This document shows positions 1-8,922 of a stretch of 48,531 nucleotides of DNA, in pieces; position 1 is the stretch's first letter; each line of letters begins with the position of its first letter. The notes under the pieces are model-generated. The model searched no databases, had not been told where the DNA came from, and saw nothing but the letters and a program-made list of their open reading frames with translations. The stretch lies in contig JAJRYG010000016.1 of NCBI GenBank assembly GCA_024275915.1, positions 1 to 48,531 of the forward strand, in the 5' to 3' direction. Both the position numbers and the translations under genes were made by a program. Origin of the DNA: Gammaproteobacteria bacterium (GTDB taxonomy: Bacteria; Pseudomonadota; Gammaproteobacteria; UBA6429; Thiohalophilaceae).

Positions 1-155
1 GCCTGCCGGTAGCTCTCGCTTTGCAGCAGGGCTTCGAGCCTGGCCGGTGCCGCTTCATCTTCCTCGGGCGGCTTGGGGGTCTGCCAGGGCAGCTTTTTCT
101 GCCGCTGCAGGGGGTGCGGTGGCGAAGGGAACTCGGGTGGGGCTGTTTTACTCAC
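1..155 (-). CDS. N-terminus of a protein running off the window (possibly LOG family)
   Basis: A GTG start at 155 has an AGGA ribosome binding site about ten bases upstream and opens a reading frame that stays open to the window edge, giving about 51 residues. The visible part is hydrophilic and proline-rich (PSPPHPLQRQKKLPWQTPKP, then an acidic stretch and RLEALLQSESYRQ). That pattern resembles the N-terminal extension of Rossmann-fold LOG/TIGR00730 (lysine decarboxylase-like) proteins, but this rests on memory of the family and the catalytic part lies outside the window. It is the last gene of the minus-strand central-carbon block. Confidence 0.5.
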   Translation of the reverse strand, partial: MSKTAPPEFPSPPHPLQRQKKLPWQTPKPPEEDEAAPARLEALLQSESYRQ

Positions 156-220
156 AACAGTTTTTTCCTGTTTTTTCTAAAGTATTTAGGATGTCTTTGA
201 TTCAGGCAACATGCCCATGC

Positions 221-757
221 TCAGGGTATGGCAAGTACCGGATCAGCCCCTTCCCAGGCCAGCTTCTGGCGCCAGTAATCCGGGGAATGATCCTCGCAAT
301 GCATGAGCAGCACGGTCTTGCCGTCCATGATGGCTTCATGCAGGGTGTTCAGTTCATCTTCGGGGATCCCCAGATGGCGCAGGGCCAGGGTCAGGTGGGT
401 GACCGCCGCGCCGGCAGTCATCAGTCCGGCCCCGGTCGCCGCTCCCACCAAGGCATCAATCAACGGGCCGGCCACCAGTACCGGGCCAATGCCGGGCAAC
501 AAAACCAGCCCGGCGGCACCACTGATCAGTCCGGCCAGCGCGCCCCATAGGGCACCATGAGCCCCCCATACCTTGAAGCGTTCCTTTTCATCACCGTAGG
601 CGATGCCAAGAAAGTCATCGCCATGTCCGCCTGCGCGATGCAGCAGTGAGACCCGATCCATGGGAAAGTCATGCCTGATCATGTCTTCTACCACCGCCTG
701 GGCATGGTCGGGATCGTCGAATACGGCGGCAACATATTGATGGCTTGTGGTGTTCAT
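221..757 (-). CDS. Small membrane-associated stress-type protein (general stress protein 17M/YflT-like)
   Basis: A 178-residue protein. Residues about 1-45 form a soluble alpha/beta segment (YVAAVFDDPDHAQAVVEDM) like the N-terminus of Bacillus general stress protein 17M/YflT-type domains. Residues about 65-120 are a glycine/alanine-rich hydrophobic region (GALAGLISGAAGLVLLPGIG and GAATGAGLMTAG) of glycine-zipper type that probably inserts in or lies on the membrane. The C-terminus has another soluble part (DGKTVLLMHCEDH). The ATG at 757 has a strong AAGGAGT site. No biochemical role can be assigned. It follows gpmA on the same strand after a 37-base gap. Confidence 0.75.
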   Translation of the reverse strand: MNTTSHQYVAAVFDDPDHAQAVVEDMIRHDFPMDRVSLLHRAGGHGDDFLGIAYGDEKERFKVWGAHGALWGALAGLISGAAGLVLLPGIGPVLVAGPLIDALVGAATGAGLMTAGAAVTHLTLALRHLGIPEDELNTLHEAIMDGKTVLLMHCEDHSPDYWRQKLAWEGADPVLAIP

Positions 758-794
758 GGTTGTTTACTCCTTGAAAATAATGGCTAATGGCAAC

Positions 795-1487
795 TCAGGT
801 GACAGTCGTCAGGATCCGTTTGTCGATGAGGTGCAGGCTGTTGTCGAATTTGTACACATGGGGGGTGCCGGTGGCCAGTTCATAGTCGATGATCTGTGCC
901 GCTGTCATGTGCTCGATGTGCATGATGATGGCGCGCAGCGAATTGCCATGGGCACTCACGAGCACGGTTCGCCCCGCCTGCAGCTGCGGGTCGATACAGC
1001 GGTGAAAATAGGGCAGGGTGCGTTCGGCGGTCATTTTCAGGCTCTCGCCATTGGGCGGCGGCACATCGTAACTGCGCCGCCACTGGTGAACCTGTTCGTC
1101 ACCAAACTGCTGGCGAGCATGATCCTTGTTCAGGCCCTGCAGATCCCCATAGAAACGTTCGTTGAGTTTTTCCGATATGTAGATTTTCAGCTCATTGGCA
1201 TCACCGGCGGCGGGGGTGAAGTGTTCATAACGTTCGAGATTCCTTTCATGCACTCGTACATACTGCTGACAGTGACGGTTGTGCTTGAGGATTTCGTAGA
1301 GGGTATCCTGGGCACGCAACAGCACCGAGGTGAAAGCCACATCGAAATGTTCACTGGCAAGCCGCTGACCCACGCGTTCAGCCTCTTCCATTCCCTGGTG
1401 ACTGAGTGATACATCCACCCAGCCGGTAAATCGGTTTTGCAGGTTCCAGATCGACTGGCCGTGGCGGACAAGGATCAGGGTACTCAT
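795..1487 (-). CDS. gpmA: 2,3-bisphosphoglycerate-dependent phosphoglycerate mutase
   Basis: Interconverts 3- and 2-phosphoglycerate in cytosolic glycolysis and gluconeogenesis. The 230-residue length is normal for the cofactor-dependent family. The histidine-phosphatase signature is at the N-terminus (LVRHGQSIWN, phosphorylated His about residue 9), followed by the substrate-binding stretch NRFTGWVDVSLSHQG and later LERYEHFTP. The second catalytic His lies in VLVSAHGNSLRAI (about residues 176-188). The part between (NERFYGDLQGLNK) matches the family. It sits with fba, eno and ppsA genes on the same strand, consistent with a triose-phosphate block. The start at 1487 begins MSTLILVRHG; the ribosome binding site is weak. 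Confidence 0.95.
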   Translation of the reverse strand: MSTLILVRHGQSIWNLQNRFTGWVDVSLSHQGMEEAERVGQRLASEHFDVAFTSVLLRAQDTLYEILKHNRHCQQYVRVHERNLERYEHFTPAAGDANELKIYISEKLNERFYGDLQGLNKDHARQQFGDEQVHQWRRSYDVPPPNGESLKMTAERTLPYFHRCIDPQLQAGRTVLVSAHGNSLRAIIMHIEHMTAAQIIDYELATGTPHVYKFDNSLHLIDKRILTTVT

Positions 1488-1524
1488 GTCGGGGTTGGTC
1501 TCATTGTTATGCCATTAGCTCGGA

Positions 1525-2234
1525 TCAGCGAAGCTTGTCGTGCAGTTTGTTCAGCATGTCCATCTGGATCTGCTGAATTTCCATGAAACGACGCATCTCC
1601 TGATGCAATAACTGATCGAGCTTTTCGTTGATGATGCGCACCTCCATTTCAGATTTGAGGTTGACCTGGTAGTCATTCTCCACTCGCATGCGGTCACGAT
1701 CCTTCTGACGATTCTGACTCATCATGATGATGGGGGCCTGAATGGCAGCAGGGTGGAGAGGATTAGGTTCAGAAGAATAAATGGATAAGGGTCAAAAGGT
1801 TGCCAGAGCAGGAAGCTGATGTTGAGAGAAATCCAGGCGAGAATGAAGATTGCAAACCAGATGATGAATTTCCAGCTGCCACCAAACTCGGCCACCATGT
1901 CGGCAACACGATCACCAAAGGTGAGTTGCTGTTCGTATTCCTCGTTGATGTTTTCCGATAGCAGGGCATTGTCCTGCAGGCTTTTGACCACTTCCTGCTC
2001 AAGCTCGTCGAGCTCGCCAAGATCCTTTTCCATCAACTGCTGGACATAGTCGGCACGATAGCGGTTGAGGCAGGTAAAACAGATAAGGCTATGCTCATCC
2101 CAGTCCGGGTGCTGTTTTTTTATCAGTGGCAACACGCCACCGCGTACCAGTCGAGCGGGCAACAGCTGGTTTAGGGGGCGGGTCTGATGGCAAATCTGGC
2201 AGGTTCCCCCTGACACATTTTGTCGTTTACTCAT
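1525..2234 (-). pseudogene. DUF1003 membrane protein, split by a one-base frameshift
   Basis: Two adjacent frames make one DUF1003 protein. The first (from ATG 2234; an in-frame GTG at 2240 is also possible) has a zinc-ribbon-like pair of Cys motifs (CQICH and CFTC), a coiled acidic segment and two membrane helices (FIIWFAIFILAWISLNISFL and PYPFILLNLILSTL), then ends in an out-of-frame tail. The second frame continues with the conserved DUF1003 tail (SQNRQKDRDRMRVENDYQVN, EVRIINEKLDQLL) and stops at 1525. Restoring one base near 1749-1750 gives STLAAIQAPIIMMSQNRQ, the family's usual sequence. Function is unknown; some relatives are annotated as cyclic nucleotide-binding or magnesium-related membrane proteins without firm support. 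It could be a true frameshift or a sequencing error. Confidence 0.8.
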
Positions 2235-2252
2235 GGCCACGTTTCGCTTGCT

Positions 2253-3269
2253 TCAGGTCGAGGCTGGCTTGGCAGGATTTTGTTTGCTACGGATACCACA
2301 GAGGTTTTCTGCGGCACGTACGATGTCTGACGGACGTGGAATGCTGGCCGCTTCGAGTGTGGCATTGAAGGGGATGGGCATTTCCCGTGCAGCTACCCTG
2401 TCCGGTGGCGCATCAAGTTCGAAGAAGCAGCGTTCACTCAGTCCAGCGACGATTTCTGCACCGGCACCGGCAAACCGTGAGTCTTCTTCCACCACCAGCA
2501 GGCGATGGGTTCGGTCTACCGATTGCTTGCAGGTGGCCCAATCGACGGGGCGCAGGCTGCGCAGATCGATCACCTCGGCCTCGATGCCTTTTTGTGCCAG
2601 TTGCCGGGCGGCCGACAGGGACAGATCCAGCATGCGCGAGTAGGTGATAATGGTCAGATCACGCCCCTGTCGATGCACACGGGCGCGGTGCATGGGCGGG
2701 GCTTCAGCACGGGTATCCAGCGCACCCTTGCTGAAGTACAGCAGTTCGTGTTCCAGCAGGATAACAGGTTCGTCGCTGCGGATCGCCTGACGCAGTTGCC
2801 ACCAGGCATCCTGCGGCGTGGCCGGGACGGCGATACGCAGCCCGGGCACGTTCATCAGCGTCTGTTCCAAGCGTTGGGAGTGCTGGGCGGCGAGCTGCCT
2901 GGCCACGCCACCGGGCATGCGCACCACCAAGGGCATGGGAAACTGTCCTCCGGACATGAAGGGGATCTTGGCGGCCATGTTGATGATAGCATCCAGCGCC
3001 AGCAGGGCGAAATTGATGGTCATGATTTCCACCACCGGGCGCATGCCCAGCAGTGCGGCACCAACCCCTAGGCCGGTGAAGCTGCCCTCGGAAATGGGGG
3101 TATCACGCAGTCGCCACTCACCGTATTTGGCATACAGACCTTCGGTGACACGGTAACTGCCACCATACAGGCCCACATCCTCACCAAGCACGAAGACACG
3201 GTCATCGGCGGCCAGTTCTTCGTCCAGTGCACGGTTGAGGGCATGCCAGTAGTAGACATTCTCACTCAT
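2253..3269 (-). CDS. pdhB: Pyruvate (2-oxo acid) dehydrogenase E1 component, beta subunit
   Basis: Beta chain of the alpha2beta2 thiamine-dependent E1 that decarboxylates pyruvate and passes the acetyl group to E2 lipoate. The 338 residues begin with the family's N-terminus (ALNRALDEELAADDRVFVLG, EDVGLYGGSYRVT), followed by DTPISEGSFTGLGVGAALLG, which contains the Glu that contacts the thiamine pyrimidine. The transketolase C-domain (VIDLRSLRPVDWATC, LLVVEEDSRFAGAG) is complete. It overlaps the E1 alpha gene by four bases (ATGA), so translation is probably coupled. No E2 (aceF) or E3 gene follows; the next gene is the DUF1003 protein, so the other subunits lie elsewhere. Acetoin or branched-chain specificity cannot be excluded from sequence alone. 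Confidence 0.9.
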   Translation of the reverse strand: MSENVYYWHALNRALDEELAADDRVFVLGEDVGLYGGSYRVTEGLYAKYGEWRLRDTPISEGSFTGLGVGAALLGMRPVVEIMTINFALLALDAIINMAAKIPFMSGGQFPMPLVVRMPGGVARQLAAQHSQRLEQTLMNVPGLRIAVPATPQDAWWQLRQAIRSDEPVILLEHELLYFSKGALDTRAEAPPMHRARVHRQGRDLTIITYSRMLDLSLSAARQLAQKGIEAEVIDLRSLRPVDWATCKQSVDRTHRLLVVEEDSRFAGAGAEIVAGLSERCFFELDAPPDRVAAREMPIPFNATLEAASIPRPSDIVRAAENLCGIRSKQNPAKPAST

Positions 3270-4318
3270 ACCAGCACCTCCGTGCCGCGGTTGCAGTCGA
3301 GATAGGACTCGGCATCGGCCATGTCGGGTTCCGGGCTGGCCAGTGCGAACTGCACCGCCGCCTCGACAATTTCGACAATCTCGGTCTTGATGGCCGTGAG
3401 CTGTTCGTCCGGCAGGTGGCCAGCTTCACCCAGATGGGTTGCCAGTTTGGCGATGCTGTCGGGGCCGGCGGCCGCGATTTGTTCGGCGCTGGGTTAGACA
3501 GGCAGGGTTTCACGGATCGCCAGGGTGATGGGATCCTCTTTTTCAAAGGCCTGCACTTCGACCCGGGGCCGGTAGCTACCGGGATCGGCCATGGAATGGC
3601 CGCGGAAGCGGTAGGTTTCGAATTCGAGAAACTGGGGGCCGTTATCGGCGTGGATCTGTTCCAGCGCCTCGCTGCATGCCTGGTGCACGGACAACACATC
3701 CATGCCATCGATCTTGCGTGCCGGGATGTGGTAACCGCAGGCCCGTTTGTGCACTTCGGCCACAGCGGAATGGCGGTGGATTTCGGTGCCGATCTGGTAG
3801 TGGTTGTTCTCGCATACGAACAGTACGGGTAGGTGCCACAGCGCCGCCATGTTCAAGCTTTCGTGGAACGTCCCCTGATTGACTGCGCCGTCACCAAAAA
3901 AACAGATCACCGCCTCGGGCAGTTCACGCATGGCGATGGCATAGGCGATGCCGGTGGCTACCGGGTAGGTTTCACCGACGATGGCGTAGCCACCCATGAA
4001 ACGACGGGACTTATCGAACAGGTGCATGGACCCCCCCATGCCATGGCAGCAGCCGTCCCTTTTGCCAAACAGTTCAGCCATGATCAGGTTGGCCGGGATG
4101 CCCCGCACCAGTGCATGAACATGTTCCCGATAGGTGGAAACGATATAGTCGGCCGGGCCGCAGGCATGCAACACGCCGACAGCCACGGCCTCCTCACCAG
4201 GATAAAGGTGCAGGAAGCCGGCAATGTTGCCCTTGCTGTATTCTTCGGCCGCCCGCTCTTCAAAGGCGCGAGCCAGCAGCATGTCGTGCAGCATGGCGGT
4301 CATGGTTTCCCTGTTCAT
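3266..4318 (-). pseudogene. pdhA: Pyruvate dehydrogenase E1 alpha subunit, interrupted by an in-frame TAA
   Basis: The reading frame encodes the E1 alpha chain: N-terminal MLLARAFEERAAEEYSKG, GFLHLYPGEEAVAVG, the glycine-rich GCCHGMGGSMHLF, the thiamine-diphosphate motif GDGAVNQGTFHESLN and the phosphorylation-loop region YRFRGHSMADPGSYR. At codon 275 (3496-3494) there is a TAA after RETLPV. The same frame then continues without other stops for 75 codons with proper family sequence (LATHLGEAGHLPDEQL, FALASPEPDMADAE) to a TGA overlapping the pdhB start. Full length would be 350 residues. TAA is one C-to-T change from CAA (Gln). Product as written would be 274 residues lacking the C-terminal helices that pack on E1 beta. 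It could be a real nonsense mutation, an error or a suppressed codon. Confidence 0.85.
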
Positions 4319-4357
4319 TTTACGGAGTCTCCTGCCAGGGGTCGATGTTCATGCCTG

Positions 4358-4678
4358 TCAGTCGTGAATGATCAGACGTCTGCCTTCTATATCCACATCG
4401 ACGACAAGTCTTGCCGTTTCGATGGCCTGGCCAATTTCATTCAGATGGGGTGTGTTGTTTTTCCATGCCAGAGCCTCCATCACGGTTTTTGGCTCGCACT
4501 CGAGCAACAGGGCCGAATCTGTCGTACAGCCACAGGCGCTGGCATCAATGTCCAGCCTGAAGTCTTCGGGGATCATCAGCTCAAGCGGTTCTTCGCGCAT
4601 CACCTGGGCCTTGATTTTCGCCAGGGTAGGTTTGTCGTCCTGCCAGTTCAACTTTGGCATGTTGCTGTAATCCCGCAT
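4358..4678 (-). CDS. Small conserved-looking protein of unknown function
   Basis: A 106-residue acidic soluble protein not recognised from any named family. The start at 4678 has a good AAGGAGT site six bases upstream. It begins MRDYSNMPKLNW, has a CGC triplet in DASACGCTTDSALLLECEPK that could bind a metal, and ends in an amphipathic beta-like segment (ARLVVDVDIEGRRLIIHD). It sits between the aldolase and E1 alpha genes on the same strand with gaps of about 40 bases, so it is probably cotranscribed with them. No function is inferred. Confidence 0.7.
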   Translation of the reverse strand: MRDYSNMPKLNWQDDKPTLAKIKAQVMREEPLELMIPEDFRLDIDASACGCTTDSALLLECEPKTVMEALAWKNNTPHLNEIGQAIETARLVVDVDIEGRRLIIHD

Positions 4679-4721
4679 TGGATACTCCTTGTTATTATCG
4701 ATGGGTTGTTATAACCGGGAT

Positions 4722-5735
4722 TCACTCCATGACGGCATCATATTGGCCTAGCTGCGCCGCACCATTGAGTCGCGCTCTTTTCAACAGGGCCTGTTGGGCG
4801 GTTGCAGTATTTTCTGCCTTGCCCTCCCAGGCCTGCAACACCGGTTGCTGTAGGGCGCGGCCATAGGAGAACGACAGCAGCCAGGGCTGGTCGGGATGAC
4901 CGGCATTGATGGCATTGAGGTTGGCCGTGGCTTCTTCGGGACCCTGTCCACCGGAAAGGAAATTGATGCTGGGCACTGCCGCGGGCACGACGCGACGGAA
5001 TACGCGGATGGTGGCGTCGGCAATTTCTGCCGGCTCGGCACGGCGGCAGTCCTTGCCCGGCAGTACCATGTTGGGTTTGAGGATCATGTGTTCGAGGGAT
5101 ACGCCATGCAGGTGCAGGGCATGGAATACGTCATGCAACACCTGCTCGGTGACCAGGGCGCAGCGATCGATATCATGATCACCGTCCATCAGCACTTCCG
5201 GCTCGACGATGGGCACGATGCCGTGAGCCTGACAGACTGCCGCATAACGGGCCAGCATCTCGGCATTGGCACGGCGCCCGAGCCGGGTGGGATTGTGGGT
5301 GGTGATGGGATAGACCTCGCGCCATTTGGCGAAACGGGCGCCCCGTTCCTTGTAACCGACAAGGCGTTCGGCAAGGCCATCGAGGCCGTAGGTGATCAGG
5401 TCTCCGGGTGCACCGGGCAGGGGGCCCTTGCCCTTGTCCACCTTGATCCCGGGCACGATGCCCTGTTTGTCCAGTACCTGTGGCAGGGGCGTACCGTCAT
5501 CGGCCTGCTGGCCCAGGGTTTCCTCGAATTCGATTACGCCGCTGATGTACTGCCCGAGCTCAGGCGTGGTAAACAGCAGGGCGCGGTAGGCTCGGCGGGT
5601 TTCTTCCGTGGATTCGACATTGATGGGTTTGAAGCGTTTGGTGATGGTGGGCAGGCTTTCATCGGCAGCAAGGATACCCTTGCCGGGTTGCACCATGCGG
5701 GAAATGGTGTCCTGCAATTCATTCTGTGTGCTCAT
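4722..5735 (-). CDS. fda: Class I fructose-bisphosphate aldolase
   Basis: Schiff-base aldolase cleaving fructose 1,6-bisphosphate to dihydroxyacetone phosphate and glyceraldehyde 3-phosphate, working in glycolysis, gluconeogenesis or the Calvin cycle. The 337 residues match the eukaryote-like class I family: GKGILAADESLPTITKRF at the N-terminus, GVIEFEETL, the substrate-binding KWREVYPI, PIVEPEVLMDGDHD, and the Schiff-base lysine in HMILKPNMVLPG (about residue 220). SINFLSGGQGPEEAT follows, then LSFSYGRALQ. The start at 5735 has an AGGAG site. Its upstream neighbour on this strand is the enolase remnant and its downstream neighbour the 106-residue protein. Confidence 0.93.
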   Translation of the reverse strand: MSTQNELQDTISRMVQPGKGILAADESLPTITKRFKPINVESTEETRRAYRALLFTTPELGQYISGVIEFEETLGQQADDGTPLPQVLDKQGIVPGIKVDKGKGPLPGAPGDLITYGLDGLAERLVGYKERGARFAKWREVYPITTHNPTRLGRRANAEMLARYAAVCQAHGIVPIVEPEVLMDGDHDIDRCALVTEQVLHDVFHALHLHGVSLEHMILKPNMVLPGKDCRRAEPAEIADATIRVFRRVVPAAVPSINFLSGGQGPEEATANLNAINAGHPDQPWLLSFSYGRALQQPVLQAWEGKAENTATAQQALLKRARLNGAAQLGQYDAVME

Positions 5736-5784
5736 GTCATGCTCCTGTTATGCCAAGGTCGATAAGACTTTTTATTTGGACAGG

Positions 5785-5806
5785 TGACCGTTGGTGAAAA
5801 CGGTCA
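5785..5806 (-). other. Hairpin upstream of the aldolase gene
   Basis: Perfect 8-base inverted repeat TGACCGTT / AACGGTCA with a 6-base loop, 50 bases upstream of the aldolase start and 97 bases after the enolase stop. No U-tract follows on either strand, so it is not a convincing terminator; it may be a leader hairpin or an operator. Confidence 0.3.
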
Positions 5807-5902
5807 TAACAGCATCAACTCTGTCGCATCTTCAGCCTCTTCATGTTTACCATAGTTTTACTTTGTAATATATGACCGGGGTGAAACAATGGCATGTTTT
5901 TG

Positions 5903-6784
5903 TCAGGCATGTTCTGCCCCTGACTCTCTGTTCACTGCCGGTCTGCGGCAATAGGCTTCGATGCCGGCATAGTGGGCTGCTTCTCCCAGCTGTTCTTCGA
6001 TTCGCAGCAGCTGGTTGTATTTTTCCACCCGTTCACCACGGGCCGGTGCCCCTGTTTTCAGATGCCCGGTATCCAGGGCAACGGTCAGGTCGGCAATGAA
6101 ACTATCGACGGTTTCCCCCGAGCGGTGGGAAACGAACGCTCCCCAGCCATGGTTTCGGGCCAGGCGAGTGGCGGCGATGGTCTCGGACAGGCTGCCTATC
6201 TGGTTCAGTTTTATCAGGACAGCATTGGCCACATCTTCCTCGATGCCGCGCTTGATGATTTCCGGGTTGGTGCAGAAAATATCATCACCGACCAGTTTGA
6301 TGTCCTGGCCAAGGGACTGATTCAACAGCTTCCAGCCATCCCAGTCATCTTCGGCCATGCCATCTTCGAGCAGCACGATGGGGTAGCTCTCGACCAGCTG
6401 CCGATAATAGGCCGTCATCTGTGAGGCATCCAGCTGACGCCCTTCACAGCGCAGCTGGTTGCTCCCATCATGATAAAATTCACTGGAGGCAGGATCGCAG
6501 GCAATGCCCACATCCTCACCCGCACGCAGGCCTGCCATGACGATGGCCTCCATGATCAATTCAAAAGGTTCCTCGTTGGAACGGACATGGGGTGCAAAGC
6601 CACCCTCGTCACCCACCCCCACCGAGAGACCACGTTTTTCCAGCAAGCCCTGCAGGGCATGGTAAATCTCGCTGCCCCACTCCAGGGCCTGGCGGAAATT
6701 GTCGGCACCAAAAGGGGCAATCATGAATTCTTGGAAATCCGCCCCCCGCCAGTGGGCGTGGGCGCCCCCATTGAGGATATTCAT
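5903..6784 (-). pseudogene. eno: Enolase, N-terminal third missing
   Basis: Encodes 293 residues beginning inside the enolase barrel at MNILNGGAHA, which in full-length enolases is about residue 140-160 of about 430. Present are the catalytic-loop region FQEFMIAPFGADNF, VGDEGGFAP, LLEDGMAEDDWDGW, LVGDDIFCTN, LIKLNQIGSLSETIAA and SHRSGETVDSFIADL, which carry most metal and general-base residues. The whole N-terminal domain and the first barrel strands are absent. The frame begins exactly where the ppsA frame ends (ATGA overlap) with no proper ribosome binding site, so this is a deletion or assembly junction rather than a natural start. The HWRGAD variant after GGAHA suggests a divergent enolase paralog; a complete housekeeping enolase may exist elsewhere. 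Confidence 0.85.
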
Positions 6785-8490
6785 GCGCTCAGGGTCTTGA
6801 TGAAGAAATCCGCCATGTCCTGGTAGGCATGAGCGAGGGTTTCGAGGGCCTGGCGGGTTTGCCCATCCACCTTGTCTGGGTGTCTGAGGGCCATGGGATG
6901 GGCCTTGATGTACTCATTGATGATGAACTCCATGCGTGCCAGACCGATGCCATCTACCGGCAGGGAGGCGAGACTGAAGGCCTGATCCGGGTTGCCCAGA
7001 TTCATCATGATGCTGGTTTTCGGCTGGGCCAGGTTGCTGAGATCGGTCGCCTCGACACGGAAGTCCAGGATTCCATCATAGATGTTGCCCGTCTCCCCTT
7101 CGGCACAGCTCACCGTGATCGGCTGGCCGTTTTTCAGTACGTCGGTGGCATTGTCCGTGCCGACAATGGCCGGGATACCGAGTTCCCGGGAGACGATGGC
7201 AGCATGACAGGTGCGGCCACCGCGGTTGGTGACAATGACGGCGGCGGTTTTCATGATCGGCTCCCAGTCGGGGGTGGTGGTATCGGCCACCAGTACCTCG
7301 CCGGGCTTGAATTCATCCAGGTGTCTGGCGTCATCGATGACATGTACCTTGCCGGCCCCGATGCGGGTGCCAACGGCCCGGCCACGGGCCAGAATGGACG
7401 ATTTTTCCTGTAGGTGGTAGATCCTGAGGATATGGCCGGACTTCTGCGACTCCACGGTTTCCGGGCGGGCCTGAACCATGTAGAGCTGACCATCGAGACC
7501 ATCTTTGGCCCATTCCATGTCCATGGGCTTGTCAAAGCCCGCCTGTCTGGAATAATGCTTCTCGACCTTGATGTCATAGTCGGCCAGCACCATGACCTCG
7601 TCATCACTGATACTGAAATGATTTCGTTCTTCGACCGGGGTGTCGAGGTTGCGTGTATACTCGACGGCAATGTTGTCGGTATTGAGGGTGTCGGTAAACA
7701 CCATTTTCTTTTCCTTGCTGCCCAGCCGGCGTTTGAGTACGGCCCGAAAGTCTTTTTCGTACGTGGGTTTGTGCACATAGAAGCTATCGGGGTCGATGGT
7801 GCCTTGGACGATGTTTTCTCCCAGGCCGAGCGCGGCATTGATGAAGACCACGTCGCGGAAGCCGGTCTCGGTATCCAGCGAGAACATCACGCCACTGGCA
7901 CCAATATCACTACGTACCATTTTCATGACCACCACGCACAGATGAACCTTGAAGAAATCGAAATGGTTGTCGTATTTGTAATGAATGGAGCGGTCGGTAA
8001 AGTTTGAGGCCAGGCAGCGTTTGTAGGCATCCAGCAGGGCTTCTTCACTGCTGATGTGCAGATAGGTATCGTTCTGTCCGGCAAACGAGGCCTCGGGAGA
8101 ATCCTCCGCGGTGGCCGATGAACGTACCGCCAGCGAGACATCCTCGCCATACTCTTTACGCAGCTGTGCGTACTGTTCGAGAATGTCGGCTTGCAAATCT
8201 TCCGGCAGTTCACAGCCATAGACGATTTCCCTGGCCCTGGCACCACGGGTCTGCAGATCCCGCACATCGTCCGGATCCAGACCATCGAGTACGGCATGCA
8301 ATTTCTGCCAGGCATCGTTGGTATCCAGCACATGACGATAGGCCGAGGCGGTGACGGCAAAACCATTGGGCACACGCACCCCTTCACCGGTCAGGTTGCG
8401 GTACATCTCGCCGAGACTGGCATTCTTGCCGCCCACTTCGGGGATGTCATCGATACCGATTTTGTTGAACCAACGGGTGTACTTGGCCAT
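6781..8490 (-). pseudogene. ppsA: Phosphoenolpyruvate synthase, C-terminal quarter missing
   Basis: Pyruvate, water dikinase makes PEP from pyruvate and ATP. From ATG 8490 (AAGGAAA site; begins MAKYTRWFNKIGIDDIPEVG) the frame gives 569 residues. Present are the ATP-grasp domain (GGKNASLGEMYRNL, AVRSSATAEDSPEASFAGQ, GLGENIVQGTIDPDSFYVHK) and the phosphohistidine swivel domain (TNRGGRTCHAAIVSRELG, catalytic His of TCHA). The frame enters the PEP-binding barrel (GIGLARMEFIINEYIKAHP) and stops after ADFFIKTLS, where the usual protein of about 790 residues continues. The missing part holds the pyruvate/PEP-binding barrel, so the product should be inactive. It is joined directly to an enolase fragment. 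A longer in-frame start at 8586 exists but lacks family similarity. Confidence 0.88.
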
Positions 8491-8922
8491 GGAAAATTTC
8501 CTTGTGTTATTGAATGAACGACAGCCGCATGTTGAAAGAACCCCGTCCGCAGGTGCCGTATTTTGCCCACTGTTCGGGCCAGTCACTTGCAGATCTTTAC
8601 AAGTGTTGACAGAAAAAGAGTCAGGGGATCAGTCATGCAATGGCGGCCACCCCCCCCCGGATGGCATAGCGTGAATATGTGTGGTGTCAGGAATCATCCG
8701 GGGTGGTTGCCGGATGATTCCTGACAGGCAGCCTTACCAGGACGGCCTGCCAGAAACAGCATGATGTTTGGACGACATGCTGGCAGCGGGGTAGGCAATG
8801 GAACTCTTTCATCATGGTGCTGTTGACACCGGGATCAAGGCTGATTCTGTTTCCAGTGCTCAAAACACAGACCGGGAACAGCCTGATCGGGGTGCCGGCA
8901 ACGACCATGTCATGGATCCACA
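8491..8922. other. Intergenic stretch between batD and ppsA
   Basis: About 430 bases without a convincing gene. It holds a run of nine C residues at 8650-8658 and the long perfect inverted repeat at 8687-8724 listed separately. Short open frames here have no ribosome binding site or family similarity. The ppsA promoter should lie in 8500-8650 on the minus strand, but no clear -35/-10 pair was found. Confidence 0.5.
8687..8724. repeat. Perfect 15-bp inverted repeat with 8-base loop
   Basis: Arms TCAGGAATCATCCGG and CCGGATGATTCCTGA are exact complements around the loop GGTGGTTG. No T-tract follows on either strand, so it is not a classic intrinsic terminator, although it may end the bat transcript or protect its 3' end in the manner of a REP element. 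It lies about 200 bases after the batD stop. Confidence 0.6.
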
